A DNA stretch of 64,000 nucleotides from Trissonchulus latispiculum (GCA_030248195.1 JASAND010020786.1:5001-69000); one strand, 5' to 3'. Counted from the stretch's first letter, positions 10,690 through 22,700 are shown. The notes: a model not told the origin generated them from the letters alone. Translations and numbers: made by a program.

Positions 10690-11762
10690 GTGACATTATC
10701 CGGTCTGTCATGTGAAAATTTCACAAATTTTCTGAATTTTCATTTATAATTTTCTAACTCAATTTTGAGTTTTATGAAATAATTTTTGTACCAAAAGATT
10801 CGTCTTGATTAGGAGATTCTTTTATGATACTTTTTAATTGGTTTTGAAGGCTTTCAAATTCTCCTATTGTGTGGGGTGCAACTTTGAAATCAGTATGATT
10901 TTTGGAGCTGACGAAGCATGGTCGGGGGAATCCCCCCCAACTCCCCCACCCCCCTTAGGTTTTTTGGGATCGGGGAATTGAATCTGAACTGACTGGAGTT
11001 ATTGGGGCAGCCCAATAACCAATTTTCCAGTAAATTTTAGGTAGTTTTGGGAATTTCCCCCCTCCCCCCCAACCCCCCAAGACGGGAATAAAATTTTTCC
11101 AAATTATTTTTCTGTGTGGTTTTTTCTTCGCACTTTGGGGTTGAATATTCCTGAACAAGGGAATAATCAACTCTAAAGACTTCACAGAAGCTGTACTGAG
11201 GTTATTTTTGCCAAAATTTTGAATTTTTGGTCAATTTTTGACCCCCCCCCAATTGACCCCCCAAGGTAAATTTTTGCTCAAAATTGGTCAAATCTGGCCT
11301 TAAATTACTCGTTGGGTCTTCCCCCAAGCGTGTAAAATATTCATAGGCAATTTTAAAGGCAGAATTTTCAAAAATTTTGCAATTTTAGGCCGATTTTTGC
11401 AATTTTTGACTCCCCCCAAGAAGTCCTAAATTCAATTTTTGAGCATTTTTGGTGTGATTTGAGCTTATCTAGGGGTTATTCTAGACGCAAAAAGCGATTC
11501 TAGACATAATTTTGAGTATTTTAGGTGATTTTGGGCAAATTTTTCAAATTTTTGAAAAATCACCTCCCCCCCCATTTTTCACGAAATTTTCGAATTTTGT
11601 GATTTTCTGGTATTTTTCTAGCTCTGTGTAGACTATTATTACGTTTTTGTGTCATAATTTACAGTTTTGTGCAATATTAGGACGATCTAGAAGTTATTTT
11701 CGCAAAATTTTAATTATACGTATATAACTTCAGGTGTGTTTTTTCTGCGATTTTGACGAATT
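10690..11762 (+). other. Element A leader, non-coding
   Basis: AT-rich leader between the primer site and gag, punctuated by runs of C on the plus strand (near 10930, 11060, 11240, 11410 and 11570). I see no gene. The C-runs alternate with TTTTGAATTTT-type sequence, like the C-rich repeats at 19.4-20.6 kb. Confidence 0.6.
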
Positions 11763-13453
11763 TTGACTAATTTTACGCAGAGTTTTTGTTTTCTACGTAT
11801 AACCATTGACTTACCTTTTGTAGAATTACCTCCTGTAAATAACTGGGAGAGAGTTTGGCAAATTTTTGGCCAAATTGACGAAAATATACGAAAATTGGTG
11901 AATTTAAGACGCGCTCTGGAGACACGTCAAGCTGCTCGTTTACGTTTGGAAAAAGAACAGAAAATAGCTGAATTGAAAAATTCTATTACCCTTTTTAAAG
12001 GGCTGAGTAATTATAACAGGCGTGAAACAAAACTCACACCGGAAGATTGGATTTTGAGTTTTGAAGCCATTGCTACGGCTAATAACATCGAAAGGGAGAA
12101 ATTTTATGCAATTTTATTGGCAAAATTGGGTGAGTCTGTCATCCACCGGTTGTCTTCCTTGGGTATGCCAGTTTCGTATGACGAAACAGTCAAACTCTTG
12201 AAGACTCTGTACGAACCGGTCCAGAAAACTGCGGTGGAGCACTCTCGAAAATTTTACGTACGTACTCAGAAAAAGGAGGAAAACGTTCAAGATTTTGTAT
12301 CTGAATTGGAAATGCTGGCGAAAAAAGCTTTTCCAGGCGAGAGTGAGGATGACAGAGCCGATAAAATTTACGAGCAACTGCGCAAAGGTCTAAAACCCGA
12401 TTTACGAAAACTCGGAATTTCGCTTTTGACCGATTTGGAAAGTTGGGGACATTCTATGACGAAATTACGTAAAATTGTCACTCAACTCTCACGACTCGAA
12501 GAGGAGTGTGAGACGGATTCCGCAGAGTCGGAAGCTTCAGAAAAGCCTGAAAAATCCCATAAAAGGGATAAAAAGGCCAAATCTAAAGCGAAAGTTTGTT
12601 TTGTTACAACTGAAAGTTCTGAAAGTTCGGGTGATTTGGACGAAAGATTGCAGTCTTTGGAAGAAGAAATCAAAAAGGTGAAAATTCGAAATGCTCAAAG
12701 GGATTTGGTTTTAGAAGCAACTAAGGGTGAGTCAGCGGACTCAGGAAATGCTCAACCATCTACGAGCACAGCTTCTGGCGAGGTAAATTCCGTTCATGCA
12801 TCAACGGAAAAGAAGGAAAAACCGCCAGAAAAAGCTCAAGGACCTGTTATACGTGCGGTAATCCAGGTCATATATCACCACAATGTGCCATGAATCAACG
12901 AAATAATCAGAATTTCCGTGGCAGAGGAAGCCAAAATCGTAGAAATTTTGGTGGTCGTCGTAATTATCCCGGAAACCGGAATTATTACAACAACCAGTCA
13001 AATTTTGAAAATGATGGCTATTCCAATAATCGGAATTGGAATAGAGGAAATCGAGGAAGAGGCGGCGGACGAGGTGGCCGTCGGGGAGCTAATTTCGGAA
13101 ATCGAAATCAAGAGCCGAGTATTTTTCTGTCTCCCAATGGGCAAGTTTTTCGAGGGAATGGTCAAAATAAATCAGGTGTGAATTTCTTGACTCCCATTGA
13201 ACAGCAAGCTGATCCTGCTACTCAGTTGGTTCAAGCCTTGCAGAATTTTCATCAAGCGGGCAGCTCCTCCGCAATAACTCCCCCTCCCGGAAAAACCGAA
13301 TGTACGTATACTGAGAAGGAAAAACCGCAGGTAAATTCTATATCAGAAAAAACCCCGAATTTTCTAGAGGGGCTTTCGAAGCTTTTTCCAGATGAAAAGT
13401 GCTTCATGCAAATCAAATTTGTGCGGTTTTTACCCCTACGTATGCAGATGTAA
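11763..13453 (+). pseudogene. Element A gag
   Basis: Structural polyprotein that packages the element's RNA. The first frame (11763-12893) has a capsid-like helical segment including LTPEDWILSFEAIATANNIE and the gag signature KKEENVQDFVSELEMLAKKA, then a highly charged Ser/Glu/Lys linker. A CCHC zinc knuckle (C-x2-C-x4-H-x4-C, reading CYTCGNPGHISPQC) is at 12845-12886 but in the next frame, so a one-base shift precedes it. The second frame (12890-13453) continues with an Arg/Gly/Asn-rich RNA-binding region. A short upstream part may precede 11763. The order capsid, knuckle, RGG tail is typical of Gypsy gag, although the RGG/Asn tail is unusually long. Confidence 0.8.
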
Positions 13454-15329
13454 CTCGGGGTGAAAGATCTCAAAATTCTCCTGAAAATCCCCGAAATTTA
13501 CTTCAGTCTCAGTTGCAGCAATTTTTGCAAAATGTTGATATACGTACACTCGTAAATGCTTTGACAAAAGCCCGCCCTCCCCCCTTGGTTCCTCGATCTC
13601 CTCAGAATGTAACATTTTTGGAACCTATTAGTCCAGCTGAATTACGGAAGATGAAAAATCCGCGAATTATTCCGTTAATACCGGTGAATTATCCAAATTC
13701 GAGCAATTTTCGATCTCAATCGACTTTTTCGCGAAATTTTCGCAATACGTATAATGGTAGAAATAATTTCTCCAACCACTCTAGTGGTCGAATAAATTAT
13801 TCTAATAATGCGACTTTTACTCCACGTGTGAATTATTCTGCCAATAATTGGCGTGGAGGAGCGCCTAGTCTAAATCCGAGTTGGCGCCCCCCAGCCAAAA
13901 TTATTGGAGCAATGGTCCTTGTACTAACCGGTTGCCCGGTACTGGTACTCAGTGGTATAAAAATGACCGACAGTCTTTTGCTGTGCCTATAAATAGTAAT
14001 TTGAATCAAGGTTCAAATTACAATAGCACTGCGCGTGTTTGGGAAAACAGTAGGTTTCCTAGGGGAAATCTTGCCGCTTTCTCAAATACAAATTGGCGCC
14101 AATATATAGCACACCAAGGGGCACCTGGCCTTACGCCAATTTCTAGTACTAGTGTAGCTGGGGTAGGTAGTCAGGTATCATCTGTAGGTGCAAGCGCGAC
14201 GGCTAATGTCCCTGCACAAGGGGACATGATGCTGAAGGCTTCAAATAGTCTAGATGAAACCTGTACCACTAATGCTGCAAATAGCTCAGATGCCTCAATT
14301 TATAAAAAGTCTGAGGTGAAAAATACAAATACGCCATCTAGCGTGAAAATAACTATGGAAACATCACCAGACCAGTTTATTACACGATTAAATCGTCTTA
14401 GAACTATTGATGAGGCACCTGAGCCAAAGGAAAAGGCAGCTAAAGATTCATTTTCGAACGTGGAGAGGGAAACTAATAGTAACATCAAGTATAAAAGTGA
14501 CAATAATTCATCATCAGGACGAAGGAAGTCGAAACAAAAATCGAAACGTGGTCAGAAAAGGCGTTCTTGTAAGATTCCTGACCCAGATTTTCCCGGAAGG
14601 TTTCTTTTTGAGTATGATTCTTCGGAAAGTTCATGTTCAGACCAAAATCTGTCAGATTCGTCAGATAACGAAAGTGAAGATTTGGACGAAAATTCAAGTC
14701 ATCAGCCGCATAAGGCTCCTAAAACTGATTTCGTAACAAATAATCGGAACTATTTGGCTGCTTTTGTACATCAGGATCAATATTTCCTTGGTGCTCAGAC
14801 AAAAATACCGCCTGTGCATTCACCCCTGATAGTTGCATCAGCGGGAGGCGTGAATACTTTGGCACTTATTGATACGGGCGCTAATATTTCTGTTGTTTCT
14901 AAGAATTTTGTCGAACATTTAAAGCAAAAATGCCCGGAAAATTTGACATTTGGGGATGGTGCCTGTGAACAGGCTACCGCAGCAAATGGAACGTCCATCA
15001 ATTTTTCTGGTTCAGTCAAATTTGAACTATCTTTTCAGGGTTATAGGTGGGCGCATGAGTATTTGATCAGTGACTTTTGTCCATACGACATTTTTTTGGG
15101 TATGGATTTTCTTTCATTCTACAATTGGTCAATGCTCATGGGTCGTCATTCTATATACCACCGGCTTTTTAAGGAAGTTCCTTTGCTGGGGGCGCCTCAA
15201 ATAGGTAGCATCTTGCAAATGGTTGGAAAAGCACAGCCTACGGCTTCGAATATTTGTTTGCGAGTTGGAACTTGTATACCGGCGAATTCTGAGTCATGGG
15301 TCTCTATTTCATGCGAAGAAGCACCATAA
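13399..15329 (+). pseudogene. Element A Asn-rich spacer and aspartyl protease
   Basis: Two overlapping frames (13399-13992 and 13881-15329) continue from gag. The first part is low-complexity Asn/Arg/Phe-rich sequence and then a Ser/Lys-rich region. The retropepsin domain follows: the catalytic ALIDTGANISVV motif has its Asp codon at 14871, and the distal FLGMDFL motif lies about 75 residues later. Retropepsins act as dimers to cut gag-pol. The frame ends at 15329, three bases before the next frame begins. The long spacer (over 400 residues between knuckle and protease) is unusual for Gypsy elements. Confidence 0.8.
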
Positions 15330-15332
15330 ACT

Positions 15333-15752
15333 TTGGATGTGAATGTTTCTGATGATGAATGGGACTTACCATTCGTACGTACAAAGCCATCAATTGTAAA
15401 TGAGCGAATTGCTCCTTGGCCTTCACGATTTGAAGAAACGCCTAAACTAGTACGTAATTCCACGAAAGTTTTGGAAAAATACGATTGTTATATTGTTCCT
15501 GGTATAATTTCCAAACAGGAAAAAGCGCAAGAAATCAAAGTTTGGAATTTGAGCGATGAGCCAATTCAGCTACATCCAGGAATGGTACTAGCTTACGCGG
15601 ATGACTTAGTTACTTTAAAAGATCGTCAAGGCAAGGAATCACTTTTACAATTGAGCGATACCTGGTTAGAACAAGAATATATATGTGAAGATGACTTACC
15701 TAAGTCTGTGCATGCTGAAGTTTTTCTGCAAATGTTGAAGATACGTACGTAG
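15333..15752 (+). pseudogene. Element A linker between protease and RT
   Basis: A 139-codon frame with no catalytic motif. It includes IKVWNLSDEPIQLHPGMVLA, resembling the beta-rich spacer that follows the protease in many Gypsy pol proteins (a V.N...I.L..G..LA pattern). It is the in-line continuation of pol between two stop codons, ending about 90 bases before the RT frame. Confidence 0.65.
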
Positions 15753-15841
15753 ATGTACCTACTACGTCAAAACAAGCGGAAGGTGAGTCTAAGGTACCTA
15801 CTAAAGAGGAATTATGCGATTAATTCATCCAGGAAGCTCAT

Positions 15842-18004
15842 TTGGACAAATTTGAATGCTCAGAAAAGGCGAAAAGTAAGTTTAAGGAACTAATACGTAA
15901 GTACGTACATGTGTTCGCAACACCTGACAACTTGGGAAAATGCAGCACTGGACAACATCTTATTGATACTGGAATGGCTGGTCCTGTAACAGCAAAGGCA
16001 TATCGGATGAATCCAATGGAACGAGTGGAGATAGAAAAGCATATCACGAACATGTTAGAACAGGGAATTTGTGTTCCATCTGATAGTCAATGGTCTTCTC
16101 CATTGCTTGTAGGCAAAAAGGACGGAACAACTCAATTTGTTATTGATTATCGTCAGTTGAATAAAATAACACGAAAAGACCGCTACCCTTTACCTAAAAT
16201 AGATGAAATTCTTGATATGTTCAGTAAAGGGAAATTCTTTTCAACTTTGGATTTAAATAGCGGCTATTGGCAAATCGAGATGTTTCCTCCTCATAAGGAA
16301 AAGACGGCATTTATTTCGCATATGGGTTTGTTTCATTTTAATGTCATGCCATTTGGCTTGACGAATGCCCCTGCGACTTTTCAAAGAATAATGGAAAGGA
16401 TATTCATTGAGTTGCCTGTTTATATTGACGATTTACTAATTCCATCTAACGACGAAACTCATCATTTGAAAATGCTAGAAACGGTTTTTCAAAAACTATC
16501 GGATCATGGTTTACGGCTGAAGATGAAAAAGTGCGTGTTTTTCCGCAAAAAGGTTGAATATCTTGGTCATTTCATCTCCGAAAAGGGCATTGAAACAGAT
16601 CCACGTAAAGTAACTGCGGTTAAGAACTTTCCAGTACCTATTACTGTTAAGCAATTGCGTGGTTTCTTAGATATGGCTGGATATTATCGGAGATTTATTA
16701 GTAACCTTAGTTCTATTGCGGCACCTATGAATAACTTGCTTAAAAAGGATGAAGGTTTTCACTGGGATGAAAAATGCCAACAGGCTTTTGAACATCTAAA
16801 GCAAGCTTTAATAAACGCACCTGTTCTTGCGTACCCAAATTGGGAAAAACCTTTAATTCTAACAACAGATGCTAGCGTTGTGGGTCTTGGTGCTGTTCTA
16901 GAACAAGATCAACCAGGAGAGACAAAGCCTAAACCAATCGCTTATGCTAGTAGATCCTTAGTTGGTGCAGAAAAGCGCTATAAAATTGTTGAATTGGAAG
17001 GTCTTGCTGTAGTTTGGGCATGCAAGCATTTTCAGCATTATCTACTTCATCGACAATTTACTTTGTATACTGACAATGAAGCCCTTAAGTATATTTTTGC
17101 AAATGCCAAAAATCAAGGCTATACTCGAATTACGAAATGGGCTATTGCACTTTCTGAATTTAATTATCAGACTTTACATCGAAAAGGCGTAGATAATCCT
17201 GTAGCTGACTGTTTGTCTCGTAATCCACAACAGACTGTCGTTGAACATGACAACAGCGAAGTTGAGGATACGAATCAAACTAGTAAATCTGTGAATAAGT
17301 TTCAGTACGTATCTGATGAGTTTGATGTAACCGGTGATATGTACCCTCCAGTCTTTGTCATAGAGCAATATACTGATGACCAATGGTCACTAGCTCTTAA
17401 AACTGATCATGACTTTAGTGCTTTTATTGAATACTTGCAAAAAGGGACTTTACCTAAAGATGATTTAACTTGGACTCTAATACGTGATCAATCTAATTTC
17501 GAACTTAAAGAAAATGGAATGTTGTATCGTTTTAGTACCGATATCAACGGTCGAAAGAAAAAGTGTTCTGCTCGTTTAACATGCGTACCTAGAAAGTTTC
17601 GCAATTATATTTTAGAACGGCTTCATTCTGATATTGATACTGGTGGTCATTTGGGTGCACCTCAAACTCATTATAAAGTAGCAGTGAAATATTATTGGCC
17701 CACATTACTTACTGATGTTAAGTTGTTTATACGTAATTGTATTGCATGTGCACGATTTTCTATTGGGCCGAGGCACCCTCAAGCGCCTATGAAAATTTAT
17801 CCGTCAGTGACTAAACCGTTTGAACGCGTTTACGCTGACGTTATGCATTTCCCGACTAGTAAAAAGCAGAATGTTTGTGTTTTGGTTGTAATTGACCAAC
17901 TTACCCGATGGGCAGAAGCTTGGCCCTTACGAAATGAAAAAAGCCGAAACTCTTATACGTGTTCTTTTGAACGAATTTATTTTACGGTACGGGGTACCAA
18001 CTGA
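15842..18004 (+). pseudogene. Element A reverse transcriptase, RNase H and integrase N-terminus
   Basis: A 720-codon frame. RT: WSSPLLVGKKDGTTQFVIDY, FFSTLDLNSGYWQIE, MPFGLTNAPATFQ, then the catalytic YIDD at residues 194-197. The stretch just before YIDD is a few residues shorter than usual, hinting at a small deletion. RNase H: TTDASVVGLGAVLEQ and YTDNEALKYIF. Integrase: HHCC zinc region (HSDIDTGGHLG...CIACAR) and the first catalytic Asp in FERVYADVMHFP. The frame is lost near 17935 by a frameshift; the rest of the integrase is in the next frame. The start at 15842 is simply the first open codon after the previous stop. Confidence 0.9.
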
Positions 18005-18413
18005 GGTGATCACTGACCAAGGTCCTAATTTTCAGGCAGAAGTTACTAATACTCTTTTTAAATTAATGGGTACTAAAAAATTAGGTACCACTGCCTATCA
18101 TCCTCAGTCAAACGGCTTAGTTGAACGGGTAAATGGAACTATACGGGAAATAGTTAAGAAGTACGTAGATGTAAATCAGCGTGATTGGGATACTAAATTA
18201 GCTTTTGCAATGCATGCATATAGAACGTCGTTTCATTCTACTATTCAGGATACACCGTATTTTATGTTGTTCGGAAGGGATGCTCAAGTTCCAGAAGATT
18301 TGTTGTTTGATAAGCTTGAAAAGCCAGTAGAATCTTTAGTCAATTATAAGACTTCTTTAATACGGACTTTAACTGAAAACTGGCATATTAAACCCTGGAG
18401 GAGTTGGAAATAG
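17892..18413 (+). pseudogene. Element A integrase C-terminal half
   Basis: Continues the integrase core after the frameshift: ITDQGPNF holds the second catalytic Asp, and the YHPQSNGLVERVNGT segment holds the Glu. FGRDAQVPEDLLF is the usual Gypsy segment beyond the core. The protein then stops at 18413 without a recognisable GPY/F module or chromodomain; about 15 bases later the sequence switches to an inverted copy of the left junction of the element. The C-terminus is therefore truncated by rearrangement. Confidence 0.85.
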
Positions 18414-18426
18414 ATATTGATGATCC

Positions 18427-18577
18427 AACCACTCACGTCGTAAGAACAATACATACTGACTAATTGATTAATTTGGCTAATGAGCGAAAGGATCAAAACC
18501 GAAGTTTCTACACGGTAGTGATAAAGAAATCATTCGAAAGAATAGTGAAACACACTTCGCGTAGCGAGTATTTAACA
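18427..18577 (-). repeat. Inverted copy of the left LTR/B junction
   Basis: This segment is the reverse complement of roughly 10270-10425: the start of the left LTR plus about 130 bases of the B integrase flank. It is joined directly to the 3' end of A's integrase. The 200 bases after it (18578-18782) are unique, and then the right LTR begins. Confidence 0.85.
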
Positions 18578-18782
18578 TTATCCCCTGGCGAAAGATTTTA
18601 GCGCCTGATAAAATTTCCAAGATAAAAGAGAGATGCTACCATAATAGCTGAGAGTTTTAAGATGGTAAAATTTAAGAGAAAAGTACTTTCAACACAAAAA
18701 GACAACATGGGCGACCAGTAAGCAACCATAAGAAGTCCTGGCGCATTTACTACCCATGATAACAAAAAAGAATCAATTCTTA

Positions 18783-19034
18783 TGTTCTTACGACGTGAGT
18801 GGTTGCCTGCGGGCTTAGTCTTTGTATCTCTATAAAGTATTTGCTGTGTATTATTGGTACTTCCTTATCATCATTAAATTAGTAAGTCTTTATCAGTAAA
18901 ACAATGATGCCTTTCACAGTTTATTAGGGAAGGTTTAGTTAGTTAGGTAGGTAGGTAGCACCCTAGGCCTTTACCTGCAATCGTTTAGCCATTTAATTAC
19001 CGGTAAATACCAGACAATTTGCCGGTAGTTAATA
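18783..19034 (+). repeat. Element A right LTR
   Basis: Direct copy of the left LTR (252 bp), with small differences such as the GTAGGTAGGTAG run near 18950 replacing a 20-base segment. The divergence of the two LTRs suggests that the insertion is not recent. Confidence 0.9.
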
Positions 19035-19035
19035 C

Positions 19036-19310
19036 GATAATTTCGCCCAATAAAAGATCTTCAGCTTGCAACTGCTGCAACTTTTTCCAAGACTTTGGAT
19101 TAAGGGTAACGTTAGACTTATCGCGTACGGCAACATCAAACATTTGGCTAAAGACTATATGCGCGTTTTCCTTTCGCTTGGGTCGACCGGTTGCGGAGCG
19201 AAACTCTTCCCTTACTAGTTCTTCCCCAGAAGTGGAGGAGGGACAGATATCACGTTTCTTTCTTAAGCTGGCGAGCGTCTTGGTGGCGGCTTGGTCGAAA
19301 ATTTACTAAA
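19036..19310 (-). pseudogene. Element B: pol linker between RNase H and integrase
   Basis: The minus-strand translation (open without an ATG) reads through a charged segment containing RDICPSSTSGEELVREEFR and ends in LQAEDLLLGEII. The region between RNase H and the integrase zinc domain of Gypsy elements has this general character. It stops at the right LTR of element A, and the integrase resumes at 10390 on the other side. This places A's insertion in B's pol. Recognition is by position and style rather than by a catalytic motif. Confidence 0.5.
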
Positions 19311-19399
19311 AATAGGCGATTTTGCTAAAATTACGTTATTTATATACAACTAAAGATCGACACTATTTCACCATTTTGGTCATTTATTCGAAAAAAATT

Positions 19400-19660
19400 G
19401 AAATTTTTGCAAAATTTTGAAAATTTTGAGGGTGGGGTCTGGCAAACTTGGGTGGGTAGGGTCTGGGATATGGCCATTTGGGGGCATAAGGTGTACCTGG
19501 GGGGATGGGGGGGGGGAACACCTCCCCCCAAATACAAAAGTGCCGACCCCACCGTCGAAATTTTGGAGGCAGACCCCACCCCCAAATGGCCGAATCCCAG
19601 ACCCCACGCATCCAAATTTACCAGACCCCACCCTCAAAATTTTGAAAATTTTGCCTCAAG
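19400..19660. repeat. Foldback repeat with G-rich and C-rich arms
   Basis: The left arm (about 19400-19486, with GGGTGGGGTCTGG and ATGGCCATTTGGGGGC) is the complement of the right arm (about 19573-19660, with CCCCAAATGGCC and CCAGACCCCACCCTC). The centre contains GGTGTACC and runs of G and C. Open frames on both strands here are by-products. It replaces part of element B's RNase H region. Confidence 0.75.
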
Positions 19661-19997
19661 ATTAGTAAAAATTCGAAATTTTTAAAAAAAAGTTCGAAGT
19701 GCTTGCAAAAAATACAAGTTTGTTTGAATAAATGAGCAAAAATGAAGAAATATTGTCGATTTTTACCTGGAAATAACGTTTTTTTAGCGAAATTTTCGAA
19801 TTTTGTCTAAACTTTTGACCGAAAAATTTTTTACCCCCCCCAAATTCAATTTTTCCGGACCCCATCTCATCTCACTTCAAAACGGCTGACAATACCACCC
19901 CACCCACACTAATTTCGGCTACCCCCTCCCCCAACGTTTTCTCAAGGTACACCTATGATTTTAGGCCACGTGGTTTGACTAAAAAGCCGGTGGGATG

Positions 19998-20551
19998 CAT
20001 AGGTGTACCAGGCTACAGTTTGCCCCCTGTGAGACCCCCCCACGAAGAGGCCAGACCCCCCTCCCCCCCTACCCGACCTCAACTACTCCCCCCCCAAGCC
20101 GAGCTCAAACCTCCCTCCCCCCTAAAATTGGATCCAAACCAGGTAAAAAATGCAAAATTTTTGAAAACTTTTTGCAATTTCTGAAAATTTTTGAAAAAAT
20201 TCGAAAAAAATGGCTGTAAATCACTTATAAGAGCTAAAGATGGTTATTTATAGCAATTAAAAGGTAATATACGCAATTATAAACCACAATCTGGGCTAAT
20301 TTAGGCATATTTTAGCACAAATTTGTCAATTTTCAAACCCTATTTTCGCTTACGAAAACTATTGACAGAAGCTATTAAGTATGTTTAATGTACTGTACAT
20401 CGAAAAAGGAGCATTTTTAGCCAAAAAAACTTGGGTACAGTTTAGTGGGGGGTCCCCCTCCCCCAAATTTCGGATTTTGGTGGGGTCCCCCGAGCCAAAT
20501 TTGGACCTTCTACTTCCCCCCCCCCCAACCTAAACAGGTGGTACACCTATG
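19998..20551. mobile_element. hAT-type MITE, 554 bp
   Basis: An exact 8-bp target duplication GTGGGATG (19990-19997 and 20552-20559) flanks 13-bp inverted repeats CATAGGTGTACCA and TGGTACACCTATG. The interior is C-rich near the ends and AT-rich in the middle, with no gene. A related end (CATAAGGTGTACC near 19484, and AGGTACACCTATG at 19947-19959) suggests a second, damaged copy beside it. Confidence 0.85.
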
Positions 20552-20559
20552 GTGGGATG

Positions 20560-21000
20560 TAGCAAAATCTGAAAATCTGAGGGGGGGGCGGGTGCGGAAA
20601 TTTGTCATTTTGGTGGGGTGGCCCCCCTTACAACATCTATGTAATGTGGATTCGTGGCCACCCCACCCCACCCTCTCCCCCCTCCGGCTCGGACCACAGA
20701 ATATCCAAGAATGGCAAAATAAACGTTTCTATATTTTCCACAAAACACGTTTCAAAACCTTTAGGCTTTGTTGTACTATTTTAGTTTTAAAAACCTTATC
20801 CCAGAAACCTTGTGACTAAAAATAACTAAGCAATAAATATCAATATCAATCAATATCAATAAGTCAATTCAATGGCTATATTAATATTAATTATATATTA
20901 ATGTTAAATATCACGAAAGTTTGCTAAATGTCTAGTCATAAAAGTTCCGGTCTAATTTTTTCATTCTCCCCTGACGGTGAACTGATCAGGACGGGCCTAT
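20560..21000. other. Repeat-like sequence, no gene
   Basis: G-rich and C-rich patches (20580-20690) followed by AT-rich sequence with a CAATATCAATCAATATCAAT run near 20840. No coding signal was found. Confidence 0.5.
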
Positions 21001-21122
21001 TTTCAAAATGCTTTGGTTGTTGAATTTTAATAGTCCGGACTAAATCTCGATCATAACATAAGTCCAGACAACTTCTTTTGTCCTGACAAATTTTAGTCCA
21101 GACAATAGTTGTCCAGAAAATC

Positions 21123-21285
21123 TTAGTCTCAGAAGTGTCTGAGACTAAAAAAATTTAGTCTCAGAAGTGTCTGAGACTAAAAAAAATTAGTCTCAGAAGT
21201 GTCTGAGACAAATTAGCATTTGTCGAGACTATTTTTTCAGAAATTTGTCCTGACAAAAATTAGTCTCAGAAGTGTCTGAGACTAA
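21123..21285. repeat. Four copies of a 24-26-bp palindrome
   Basis: The palindrome AGTCTCAGA-AGTG-TCTGAGACT occurs at 21123-21148, 21155-21180, about 21187-21209 (3' end altered) and 21260-21285, separated by A-rich spacers. Flanking sequence holds further TAGTCCGGACTA and TTTGTCCTGACAAA palindromes (from about 21030). The array abuts the broken end of element B's RT. Confidence 0.9.
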
Positions 21286-21287
21286 TC

Positions 21288-21910
21288 CTAGTTAGTCCGG
21301 ACTCGTTCTACATTCCACGGCGAGTTCAACATGACGGACCCATTAGGTACAGCTAAGTCATGTATCACCTGAATTCTTTCCTTCAAGGGTTCAACTCCCT
21401 GTTCGGAAATGATATGTCCCAGATAAGTTACAGATTTTTTAAGGAAATGACACTTTCCCGGATTCATTTTCAAATCAGCAGCCCGTAATCGGTCAAAAAC
21501 TTCTTGCATAATTTCGAGATGTTCAGAGAAAGTTTTAGAGAAAATCAAAATGTCATCAATGTAGATAATACACTTTTTCCATTGCAAATCTCCCAAAATT
21601 CGCTCCATACATCTTTGAAAATTGCCTTGTGCACATTTTAGCCCGAACGGCAAAACATGTATTCAAATTGCCCATGAACGGTATTGAAACTAGCTTTAGC
21701 TTTAGAATCTTCATCCAATTCAATTTGATTAAACCCCTTACTTAAATCTATCGTAGAAAAGTACTTTGAACCCTTGAGAGAAGTCATAATATCGTCGATA
21801 CGTGGAATCGGATAGATGTCGGGATCACTGATTTTGTTGACTCGTCTGAAGTCAACACATAGTCGTAACTTCCCGCCTGGCTTAGGTACGTAAATCATGG
21901 GGGACTCCAT
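21288..21910 (-). pseudogene. Element B: reverse transcriptase fragment
   Basis: Gypsy-type RT copying RNA to DNA. The frame from 21910 has PMIYVPKPGGKLRLCVDFRR, YPIPRIDDI and FSTIDLSKGFNQIELDEDSK. After a one-base frameshift near 21650 the next frame has LPFGLKCAQGNFQR and the catalytic YIDDILIFSK, then YLGHIISEQGVE. RT homology stops near 21310, where the palindrome array starts. The thumb end and the whole of RNase H are absent; about 2 kb of repeats lie between here and the next pol segment at 19310. Confidence 0.9.
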
Positions 21911-21962
21911 GGACTAGTAGACGGACGGATTAAACCGTATTTCAACATTTCAGTCAACTCTT

Positions 21963-22700
21963 CTAACAGAGGCTGTCGCTAATGTACAGGTAGACGATAA
22001 GGCGTAGCATAAATAGGTTTAGCGTCCCCAGTGTTGATGTGTGCCTTAAAAATGGTACATTTCCCTGTGTCAAAGGAATGTTGCGAGAAATAGTGCTTGT
22101 TTTGGCGGAGAAGCCCCAAAAATTGTCCTTTTTCAGTTTCGTTGAAAGTGTCCTCATCAAACAAAATTGCCTGCATGGCGGGCAGGTCTTTCACAGAACA
22201 TGATTCAATGTTTTTCAAGGAATTTATTCGAAAGTGGTATCCCTCCCGACTCGTTTTAGGATTAGACTTAAACCGATTGTCTAACTTCACGACTTCCCCG
22301 TATTCATTAACGACCTCCTCGTATTTGACTTGTGGTTCCCGATGGCTAACCCGATTACGAGGCACTACGTTACCTAAAGTAGAATTCTCATACACCGTTA
22401 CAGGTTTCCCAGTTCCGTAACGCATGAGTACCGGTATACAATGTGATCTCAAGTTGACCATGGCAGGGAGTGCCTGAACTGCTCCGGCATTCTCATCATA
22501 CTTAGTTAAGTCCGGTTCAAATAATCCATCATACTTAAGTGACTCTACGCTTTCTACTAGCGCAGGTACGGCTACTTTAGCATACGGGGGAATAGTGACT
22601 TGCTTCATAGCGGACACCCGATAGGCAGTTTCTGTAACCGGGGATTGTTGTATTAGCTTAGCTACCATGGGGGGTTTACCAGCTTTCCGCAAACTCAGCT
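21963..22700 (-). pseudogene. Element B: spacer from protease to RT
   Basis: Continuation of the frame that starts at 23277. It includes PPYAKVAVPALVES (the beta-rich module seen after the protease in many Gypsy pols), a charged middle region, a Phe/Asp-rich segment (LLRQNKHYFSQHSFDTGKC) resembling the start of RT (the F...DLG/TGK motif), and INTGDAKPIYATPYRLPVH, which is the usual RT N-terminal pattern. The frame ends at 21979, just before the RT fingers. Confidence 0.7.

Larger units (their letters stand above)
10406..19034 (+). mobile_element. Ty3/Gypsy LTR retrotransposon (element A)
   Basis: An 8.6-kb element with two LTRs (10406-10672 and 18783-19034), a primer site, and gag, protease, RT, RNase H and integrase on the plus strand. 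No env is seen. At least five frame breaks or stops make it inactive as it stands. It sits inside the minus-strand element B, between B's pol linker (19036-19310) and its integrase (10390 and below). The two outer flanks do not show a clean short target duplication. The segment before the right LTR contains an inverted copy of the left junction (18427-18577), so the right side has been rearranged. Confidence 0.9.

Noticed and set aside
19340..19685. Overlapping Gly/Pro-rich ORFs on both strands
   Set aside because: They arise from the G-rich/C-rich foldback; every frame is open because of composition.
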